Assembly: GCA_030603065.1 (NCBI GenBank)
Contig: JAUVYN010000018.1
Span: 1-47,717 of the forward strand
Origin: Pseudomonas sp.
GTDB lineage: Bacteria; Pseudomonadota; Gammaproteobacteria; Pseudomonadales; Pseudomonadaceae
Direction: 5' to 3'
DNA: 47,717 nt
Positions 42,178 to 47,717 of this stretch are shown one piece after another (position 1 is the stretch's first letter; each line of letters opens with the position of its first letter). The translations under genes were made by a program, and so were the position numbers. The notes below the pieces were generated by a model. The model searched no databases. It saw only the letters and a list, made by a program, of their open reading frames with translations, and was not told where the DNA came from.

Positions 42178-42807
42178 TTACTTGCTAAGCCAGACAGGGG
42201 CGATGGAAGTACCCAGGCCGGCGCCGTAACCGAGATAGATGTTGAAGGCTGCCAGCGGCTCCAGATAACGAGCATTGACCAAGCCGCCTGCATCCACCGT
42301 GGTCCAACCCAGGCTTTCAGCAAGCGCTACAGCGCTCTGTTTTGCCCGCTCGCTGTCACTGGCTACAAACACGCTGCCTCGCTGACCCTGGGCGAACTCC
42401 GGACCATCTGCTAGCACCTGAGCAAAAAGGGTGTTGAACGCTTTGACTACATGCGCTTCAGGCACTGCCTTGGCAATCTCTTCAGCGGCGCTGGTAGTGT
42501 GGCCGATAGTTAAGGACATGAAGTCGGCGCTTAGTGGATTGGTGATGTCGATGACCGTTTTCCCGGTCAAGTTACCCAAGCTTTGCAGAGCCTGCGAAGC
42601 GGCTTCATAGGCCGTTGCCACTAGCACAATGTCGCTGTCACCCAGCGCCTCCGAAGGTGCATATGCATTGACGTTTGGAAACTGCTCAGCCAATGCCTTG
42701 GCCTTCGCGATGTCACGCCCAGTGATTCGAACGATGTGCCCAGCCCCGGAAAGCTGCTTGGCGAACGCCGAACCCATGTTGCCAGTGCCAATAATTGTGA
42801 TTTTCAT
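42178..42807 (-). CDS. NAD(P)-binding oxidoreductase, F420-dependent NADP reductase-like
   Basis: A 209-aa protein with an N-terminal Rossmann motif ITIIGTGNMGSAFAKQL and the arginine of NADP-preferring enzymes (ITGRDIAKAKAL). VIDITNPLSADFMSL and AHVVKAFNTLFAQVL are typical of the short NpdG/YfdG-like NADPH reductases found across bacteria without F420. It is first in the operon divergent from the LysR gene at 42923; the dioxygenase gene starts 19 bases after its stop. Confidence 0.82.
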   Translation of the reverse strand: MKITIIGTGNMGSAFAKQLSGAGHIVRITGRDIAKAKALAEQFPNVNAYAPSEALGDSDIVLVATAYEAASQALQSLGNLTGKTVIDITNPLSADFMSLTIGHTTSAAEEIAKAVPEAHVVKAFNTLFAQVLADGPEFAQGQRGSVFVASDSERAKQSAVALAESLGWTTVDAGGLVNARYLEPLAAFNIYLGYGAGLGTSIAPVWLSK

Positions 42808-42922
42808 ATTTACCTCGTCGATGACTGCTGAGCTGCTGATTTGATGGACGCAGTTTGATCGTTTGATATAACGAGATAAATAGGCTTATATATGATTAAC
42901 AATCCCACTAGGTGAGACAATC

Positions 42923-43816
42923 ATGGATAGAGCATTGGAGATGCAGGTGTTTTGCACAGTGGTGGAAAAAGGTAGCTTCGTGGGCGCTGCAGAGCCCCTG
43001 GAAATGTCCAAAGCTGCCATTTCGCGATACGTGAGCGCGCTGGAAGAGCGGCTTGGTGCGCGGCTTCTCCACCGCACAACCAGACGCCTATCTCTTACTG
43101 ACGAGGGGAGCCAGTTCTATCAGCGAGCCAAAGACGCGCTAGCCATGATCGATGAGGCGGAGGAGGCAGCTTCCTCGGTGACTCCTGAACCCAACGGCTT
43201 ACTCAGGATAAATGCGCCCGTTAGTTTCGGCATCCTCCATTTAGCGCCGCTCTGGGCAGAGTTCATGCGCGAATACCCCAAGGTTGAGCTCGAGGTCAGC
43301 CTGAATGACAGAGTGGTCAATTTAGTAGAGGAAGGCTTTGACGCTGCGGTACGCATTGCCCGACTGGAAAACTCTTCCTTGGTGGGAAGACGCCTGGCTA
43401 GCACCCGCATGCGTTTGTGCGCATCACCAGACTATATCGCCAGCAATACGCCGATAGCCGAACTGGCAGACCTTTCCGAGCACAAGATCGTGGCATACAC
43501 CAATTTTGCTAGCGGCAACGAGTGGGAGTTTGATGGCCCAAGGGGAAGCGAACGCGTCAAGACACAGTCGACATTTCGCTGTAACAATGGCGATACCTGT
43601 CGAAGCATCGCTTTATCAGGCGGAGGTATCGCTCTACAGCCGAGCTTCATGCTGGCCGACGATCTGGCAAGGGGCAATCTGGTTGAAATCCTGCCGGATT
43701 ACAAATCGATTGAACTGGGCATCTATGCGGTGTACCCCAGCCGCAAACACCTACCCTCCAAGGTGCGCGTTTTCGTCAACTTCCTTGCTGAGCAATTCGC
43801 CAACCCACCCTGGTAG
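42923..43816 (+). CDS. LysR-family regulator (CrgA-like), divergent from the DoxX/dioxygenase operon
   Basis: A 297-aa LysR protein with helix-turn-helix MQVFCTVVEKGSFVGAAEPL and MSKAAISRYVSALEERLG, followed by HRTTRRLSLTDEG. The effector domain begins GLLRINAPVSFGILHLAP. The 115-base gap to the divergent operon is AT-rich and is where its target promoter should be. Proteins of this group often answer to electrophiles or redox compounds. It resembles the other regulator at 45292. Confidence 0.9.
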   Translation: MDRALEMQVFCTVVEKGSFVGAAEPLEMSKAAISRYVSALEERLGARLLHRTTRRLSLTDEGSQFYQRAKDALAMIDEAEEAASSVTPEPNGLLRINAPVSFGILHLAPLWAEFMREYPKVELEVSLNDRVVNLVEEGFDAAVRIARLENSSLVGRRLASTRMRLCASPDYIASNTPIAELADLSEHKIVAYTNFASGNEWEFDGPRGSERVKTQSTFRCNNGDTCRSIALSGGGIALQPSFMLADDLARGNLVEILPDYKSIELGIYAVYPSRKHLPSKVRVFVNFLAEQFANPPW

Positions 43817-43879
43817 AGCAGAACTCCACCCGCAACAAAACTCACTGGCGGATGGGGATATGCTGACAGACTTGAGTAT

Positions 43880-44494
43880 CTACACGAACTCCAGAATGTC
43901 TTTAACCGCCTTGCGCGGTTTCTGAGGCCAGTTGCTCTCTCCTGGGTAACCGACGGTGACCAGCATGACGGGAACATCTTCCGGCGCCAGCCCAAATGTC
44001 TCGGAGACTGCAGCAGAGTCGAAACCAATCATGGGCGTCGACACCAACCCCTGGCCCTTGGCTGCAAGCATCAACGTCATGGCTGCCAATGAGCCGGAGC
44101 GAATTGCTTCGTCACGTTGAAGCTGAAGGTTATCCTGATACATGCCCTGTGCGGCACCGACCCACATATCGTAGATGGCTTTATCAATGATCCCCGCTTC
44201 CAATGTCGGCTTCAGCGAAGATGGCAAAGAGCTGTGAGGATTCATGGTACCGCAAACAATAAAGGTCACTGCAGCGTCCATGACTTTTTGCTGGCCATAC
44301 GCCAAGGGCAGCAAGCGGGCCTTGGCCTCGGAGCTACGCACCGCCAGGAACCGCCAATTCTGAAGATTGAAGGCCGATGGCGCATGGGTTGCGAGTTCGA
44401 TCAGGTCTGATATCTCTTGATCGCTCAAAGTACGTGCCGCATCGTAACTGTTAGCAGAAATTCGCGATCTAATAACGTCAGCAATGGTCGTCAT
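43880..44494 (-). CDS. Nitroreductase-family FMN oxidoreductase
   Basis: A 204-aa protein beginning TTIADVIRSRISANSYD, with the FMN-contacting ATHAPSAFNLQNWRFLAV and the late PVMLVTVGYPGESNWPQKPR. It belongs to the NADH/NADPH-dependent nitroreductase and quinone reductase superfamily. It is the last gene of a leftward group with a monooxygenase-like protein and a tautomerase, and it converges on the LysR gene at 42923. Confidence 0.88.
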   Translation of the reverse strand: MTTIADVIRSRISANSYDAARTLSDQEISDLIELATHAPSAFNLQNWRFLAVRSSEAKARLLPLAYGQQKVMDAAVTFIVCGTMNPHSSLPSSLKPTLEAGIIDKAIYDMWVGAAQGMYQDNLQLQRDEAIRSGSLAAMTLMLAAKGQGLVSTPMIGFDSAAVSETFGLAPEDVPVMLVTVGYPGESNWPQKPRKAVKDILEFV

Positions 44495-44522
44495 AGGTGC
44501 TCTCGGTCCGAAATGAAATGAG

Positions 44523-44876
44523 TTATCGGCTGAAGCCGTCGAAAGGTGTCATGTACACAGCACCGAAAGGATCCAGACGCTGGCGAATATCTGCATCCGC
44601 AGTGCCATAGACAACCAGGGCGGTAATCGTGCAAAGCTCCAGAAAGCGCGTACCGAAGGGCGCAAAGGTGGTGTCCACGTGACTCACCACCGCATCAGCG
44701 TTATAACGCTCCAGAATATGAACGACGCTTTGATCTTCGTTCACGCTGTATTCATAAATCAGGGTGCCTGACTCTTGCTGAGTGGCGTCGACAATTTTGG
44801 AAATCAACGCTTTGAATTCTGGAAACTCTGCTGGTTTGACTGCCAGGGTAAAGAGGCAGGAGATCGTCGGGTGCAT
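44523..44876 (-). CDS. Antibiotic biosynthesis monooxygenase (ABM)-domain protein
   Basis: A 117-aa ferredoxin-like-fold protein: SCLFTLAVKPAEFPEFKALI, QESGTLIYEYSVNEDQSVVH and ILERYNADAVVSHV are the domain's recurring pattern. It may be a cofactor-free quinone-forming oxygenase or a heme/ligand binder. The start at 44876 gives the family-like N-terminus; an ATG 24 codons upstream (44948) is in frame, but neither has a clear ribosome-binding site. It lies 28 bases before the nitroreductase gene. Confidence 0.75.
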   Translation of the reverse strand: MHPTISCLFTLAVKPAEFPEFKALISKIVDATQQESGTLIYEYSVNEDQSVVHILERYNADAVVSHVDTTFAPFGTRFLELCTITALVVYGTADADIRQRLDPFGAVYMTPFDGFSR

Positions 44877-44966
44877 GGAGATGGTGTCCGTCTTGGGCAG
44901 AGTGTCTACCCTGAGATAGGGAGTGCATCGCTGTACTAGCCGATGCATTCGTTTTCGGCGACTGCT

Positions 44967-45164
44967 TTAGGGTTTGTCTGGTGCATCGCCAAACAATTTG
45001 CCGGAACCGGCCCAGTCCGATTGCACCACGTCTTCGAAGATGACGTAAATGTACTCCGCCGGAGTACCAGTGTTTTTCACAATACTCTCGGTAATATCAG
45101 CAGCAACAGTGGCTTTTTGCGCGTGCTCTTTCCCTTCAAACCAGCTAACTCGTACGACGGGCAT
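44967..45164 (-). CDS. 4-oxalocrotonate tautomerase-family protein
   Basis: A 65-aa protein with the catalytic Pro that becomes the N-terminus (MPVVRVSWFEGK), then ATVAADITESIVKNTGTPAE and YIYVIFEDVVQSDWAGSG. It is a small keto-enol tautomerase of the 4-OT family. It is first in a leftward group with the ABM protein and nitroreductase, divergent from the LysR gene at 45292. No meta-cleavage pathway genes accompany it, so its substrate is probably not 2-oxalocrotonate. Confidence 0.85.
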   Translation of the reverse strand: MPVVRVSWFEGKEHAQKATVAADITESIVKNTGTPAEYIYVIFEDVVQSDWAGSGKLFGDAPDKP

Positions 45165-45291
45165 GGTAGATCCTCTTCACAATGGATAAAAATGATGACT
45201 GACAGGAACATGCTAGGGTAGAAACCAGTGGTGATAAACAGTCTGAAACTATAATCTCGGTAGAGTTTATTTCTACAATGAGCTCTTCCAC

Positions 45292-46194
45292 ATGCTACCT
45301 ATCGATTCGTTTCAAGGCGTCATCACCTTTGTGGTGGCTGCTCGCTGCAATAGTTTTACTGCGGCAGCCGACCAGCTAGGGGTTTCCAAATCGGCGGTGG
45401 GCAAATCTATCGCCCGCCTTGAATCACGGTTAGGTGTACAGCTATTTCACAGGACCACTCGAAGAATTTCGCTTACCGCCGATGGCGACGCCTATCTATC
45501 GGCCTGTTCTGCTGCGATGGAAGAGATTGGCTCAGCAGAGAGCGGTTTGGGCCCAGGAGCACGAGAACCAGCAGGCCGGCTTAGGGTGGACATGCCAGTA
45601 GCTTTTGGCCGCAGAGTCGTTGCTCCGCTGCTGTTTGATATCGTCAATCGATACCCGGCTTTGCAGCTCAATATGACCTTCTCCGACCACCTGGTGGATC
45701 CCATAGAAGAAGGCATCGACCTTATGGTCAGGTTCGGGGAACTGAAGGACACCGGAGGACTAGTAGCGCGGCGCCTGGCGCGACAGCGTTGGGCTATTTG
45801 TGCATCGCCTAGCTACCTTGCGCGGTTCGGCACTCCTCAAAACCTCGAAGATCTTACTCGCCATCATTGCATTGTCGGGCACAGGCGTGGGCAGCCGTTA
45901 TCCTGGCGCTTACGAATCGACTCCGAAAACATCAGGTTCGCTCCACCAGTTACTCACCAGATAGGCGACGGGGAGGCCATGATGCTGGGCGCCTTAGCGG
46001 GCGTCGGATTGTGCCAGATGCCTCGATGTCTGTTTGAAGACGACATCCAAGCGGGCGAGCTCGTTGAGGTGCTCGGCCCATTCGAGCCCGAACCAGTTGA
46101 AGTGCACGCGGTATGGCCCCGTGTATCTCACCTGCGGCCAAAGGTGCGTTACGTTGTAGATGAGCTGGTCAAACTTTTTGAGCGATGGGAATGA
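45292..46194 (+). CDS. LysR-family regulator (CrgA-like), divergent from the tautomerase/nitroreductase genes
   Basis: A 300-aa LysR protein: SFTAAADQLGVSKSAVGKSI with ARLESRLGVQLFHRTTRRIS forms the DNA-binding domain, and GRLRVDMPVAFGRRVVAPL opens the effector domain. The 127-base gap to the divergent tautomerase gene should hold its operator. It is similar in type to the regulator at 42923, so the two modules may be old relatives. It is the last gene inside the repeated-end segment. Confidence 0.9.
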   Translation: MLPIDSFQGVITFVVAARCNSFTAAADQLGVSKSAVGKSIARLESRLGVQLFHRTTRRISLTADGDAYLSACSAAMEEIGSAESGLGPGAREPAGRLRVDMPVAFGRRVVAPLLFDIVNRYPALQLNMTFSDHLVDPIEEGIDLMVRFGELKDTGGLVARRLARQRWAICASPSYLARFGTPQNLEDLTRHHCIVGHRRGQPLSWRLRIDSENIRFAPPVTHQIGDGEAMMLGALAGVGLCQMPRCLFEDDIQAGELVEVLGPFEPEPVEVHAVWPRVSHLRPKVRYVVDELVKLFERWE

Positions 46195-46277
46195 GGTGCT
46201 CGCTTAGGGAGCGAGACTAGCCAACGGATGCAAACCTTTAGCGGATCGTAAGTATTTCAATGAAAGGTCCAAAGACC

Positions 46278-46420
46278 CTTGACGACGAAGGAAAGGTTAA
46301 TATAATCGACTCAGATTCTGAGATGCCACCTAATCCAACTCAAAAGGCGAGTATGCCTAAGAGCTTGATTATCCGGGATATTTGAGCATAAGGCTTCAAT
46401 TCCCCCCGGCTCCACCAAAT
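46278..46420 (+). repeat. Right copy of the direct repeat, with tmRNA 3'-like end (putative att)
   Basis: This copy is the partner of 7161-7302, in the same orientation. Its end, TTCAATTCCCCCCGGCTCCACCA, differs at about two of 23 bases from a Pseudomonas tmRNA 3' end (from memory) and is directly followed by a strong terminator, the arrangement after a real tmRNA gene. The T-arm pairing is damaged and the rest of tmRNA (tag reading frame, pseudoknots) is not present upstream, so it is a remnant and not a working gene. It probably marks the junction of an integrated element with the older chromosome. Confidence 0.65.
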
Positions 46421-46424
46421 ACAA

Positions 46425-46454
46425 AGCCCCAACCGGCGACGGTTGGGGCTTTTT
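46425..46454 (+). terminator. Strong rho-independent terminator after the att-like repeat
   Basis: AGCCCCAACC and GGTTGGGGCT make a perfect 10-bp GC-rich stem with a six-base loop, followed by TTTTT. Its position right after the CCA-like end suggests it was the terminator of the original tmRNA gene. It also isolates the island from the transporter gene downstream. Confidence 0.9.
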
Positions 46455-46470
46455 CGTTCAGGCACTCACC

Positions 46471-47436
46471 ATGCATAGACTGACGCTCGAAAAGCGACAG
46501 GTGTGGATCTACCTGCTGGCAATTACTGGCGGACTGCTGGTTGGCAGCTTGGCACCTGAGGCGGGTACATACCTCGAGCGACTCGTATGGCCTGTGCTCG
46601 CGATGCTGCTTTACGCCACCTTCTGCCAGGTTCCGCTGCTGCATGTGCGCAGCGCCTTCAGCGACCGCCGCTTCGTCCTGGCAGTGCTGCTCGGAAATTT
46701 CGTACTCGTCCCCTGCTGGGTCTGGGTTGTCCTTGGGTGGCTACCGGGCGACGATCCGGCCCTGCGCCTGGGCATCGCTCTGGTGCTGCTGATGCCCTGC
46801 ACCGACTGGTTCATCACCTTCACGCAACTAGGCCGTGGCGACACTGCTCGCGCGATGGCGATTACTCCACTCAACCTGCTTGCGCAGCTCTTCTTACTGC
46901 CCTTCTATCTCTGGCTGATGCTTCCTCCCGCCGACTTTGGCGGGGTATGGCACGCCGACTCCGCGCTGTTCGCAGCGCTAGCGCTCATCGGCATTCCCCT
47001 AACGGCGGCAATATTGACCGAATGCTGGACTGAAGCGACCGCCAAGGGCGCGCGGTGGCGTGACTACCTCGGCTGGGGCCCCGTGCCGCTGCTGGCGACG
47101 GTCCTGTTCCTGATCGCCACCTCACAGGTTGGCGCCGTGCGTGGCGCGGGTGCTCTGCTTCCGACCTTGCTGCCGGTGTTCATCGGCTTTCTGATAAGTA
47201 TGGCGCTTTTCGCTCGAGGCCTTGCCTGGTCGTTGCGACTACCGACCGAGGCCGGTCGCACGCTGGCCTTCAGCCTCGCCACTCGCAACTCCTTTCTCGT
47301 ATTACCATTCGCACTTGCGCTCCCGGGCGGCTGGGAGGTCGCCGTCGTGGTGATCGTCTTCCAGTCGCTGATCGAGCTGCTCGGCATGGTGGTCTTCCTG
47401 CGCTGGGTCCCCGGGATGCTTTTTCCCCACCACTGA
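46471..47436 (+). CDS. BASS/ACR3-superfamily transporter (annotated elsewhere as arsenic resistance protein)
   Basis: A 321-aa inner-membrane protein with about ten helices. LLMPCTDWFITFTQLGRGDT with its cysteine resembles the helix-4 cysteine motif of ACR3 arsenite exporters, and SLATRNSFLVLPFALALPGG is the second conserved repeat of the bile acid:Na+ symporter superfamily. Arsenite export is possible, but no arsR, arsC or arsH lies beside it. It begins 16 bases after the terminator, outside the repeated-end segment, and is likely older chromosome. Confidence 0.75.
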   Translation: MHRLTLEKRQVWIYLLAITGGLLVGSLAPEAGTYLERLVWPVLAMLLYATFCQVPLLHVRSAFSDRRFVLAVLLGNFVLVPCWVWVVLGWLPGDDPALRLGIALVLLMPCTDWFITFTQLGRGDTARAMAITPLNLLAQLFLLPFYLWLMLPPADFGGVWHADSALFAALALIGIPLTAAILTECWTEATAKGARWRDYLGWGPVPLLATVLFLIATSQVGAVRGAGALLPTLLPVFIGFLISMALFARGLAWSLRLPTEAGRTLAFSLATRNSFLVLPFALALPGGWEVAVVVIVFQSLIELLGMVVFLRWVPGMLFPHH

Positions 47437-47633
47437 ATGCCGATGCCAAGCGAAACGGCGCCGCTACTGCAAGCGCAGCGGAACTTTCAGCGACGCCAGA
47501 GTCCTTAAAGCATGAGCGAACTCATTTGACCCTGCTCTGGACTCGACTGCCCGACTCCGTGGAGCTCCCCAGTGCACCCGCTGCGTGACCCCTTCCGCAG
47601 CGCAGGGTCCTCTCGAGAAAGGGAGTTTTGTTG

Positions 47634-47717
47634 ATGCCGTGTTACCCGGTTTTCCTGTCGGTGGTACTGGTCGTGCGCAACCAGGCTGCCCAGCTGGAAC
47701 AGATCCTGTCGGATGCT
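47634..47717 (+). CDS. Glycosyltransferase family 2-like protein, 5' end only
   Basis: Only 28 codons are inside the window: the ATG follows AGGGAG at eight bases, and FLSVVLVVRNQAAQLEQIL is the opening strand and helix of GT-A fold family 2 glycosyltransferases (LSVVIPxYN-like). The substrate and acceptor cannot be judged. The 197 bases between it and the transporter gene hold no gene I can support. Confidence 0.6.
   Translation, partial: MPCYPVFLSVVLVVRNQAAQLEQILSDA

Noticed and set aside
46278-46420. A working tmRNA or tRNA gene
   Set aside because: Only the 3' tip matches. The acceptor partner, tag reading frame and pseudoknots are missing and the T-arm cannot pair properly, so I list it as a repeat/attachment-like remnant.
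1-47717. CRISPR arrays or prophage structural genes
   Set aside because: No regularly spaced repeats, cas genes or phage structural genes were seen on either strand.

Overview
The window looks like accessory DNA from a Pseudomonas-type gammaproteobacterium. The evidence is the gene families (BenABCD, CatRBCA, PcaR/PcaF/PcaD, BenK/BenE), a GAF-AAA-Fis sigma-54 activator with a matching -24/-12 promoter, the moderately high GC of the catabolic genes, and a Pseudomonas-like tmRNA 3' end. I worked by reading only, so family names rest on motif recognition and no database search was run.

Layout. (1) 1-7160 is mosaic DNA. It holds a four-gene leftward operon of two small proteins, a metallophosphoesterase and a partial inositol-monophosphatase-like protein. 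It also holds an unknown 298-aa protein, a superfamily 1 helicase, decayed copies of the phosphoesterase and small-protein genes, two pieces of one IS3-type transposase gene, and two antitoxin-like MbcA/ParS-domain genes with no visible toxin. (2) 7161-7302 and 46278-46420 are an imperfect direct repeat of about 142 bp ending in a tmRNA 3'-end-like sequence. It brackets about 39 kb and looks like the ends of an integrated element. (3) 7303-24286 starts with a dead LysR fragment and a twice-frameshifted SDR gene. Next is a leftward gene string catB-catC-catA-benA-benB-benC-benD-benK-benE with divergent catR, then pcaR and rightward catI-catJ-pcaF-pcaD and a small chemoreceptor. (4) 24316-38007 holds a sigma-54 activator, its target operon (outer-membrane MetA-type protein, Tat-signal subunit, GMC dehydrogenase, XylC-like aldehyde dehydrogenase), a five-gene branched-chain-amino-acid-type ABC transporter, a porin and an IclR regulator. 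(5) 38004-40025 is an IS5-family element flanked by two truncated genes. (6) 40233-46194 holds two divergent LysR-operon modules of small redox and detoxification enzymes. (7) 46425 to the end is a strong terminator, a BASS/ACR3-type transporter and the start of a glycosyltransferase.

How it works together. The genes predict a complete route: an aromatic (probably benzyl-type) alcohol is oxidised to the aldehyde (GMC enzyme) and acid (XylC-like enzyme). Benzoate is imported by BenK/BenE, dihydroxylated by BenABC and rearomatised by BenD to catechol. CatA, CatB and CatC give 3-oxoadipate enol-lactone, and PcaD, CatIJ and PcaF give succinyl-CoA and acetyl-CoA. No protocatechuate-branch genes are present. 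Operators fit this: an ATAC-N7-GTAT CatR/BenM-type site between catB and catR, and two perfect GTTCG-N5-CGAAC palindromes between pcaR and catI. The only AraC/XylS-like (BenR-type) regulator seen is a fragment cut by the IS5 element.
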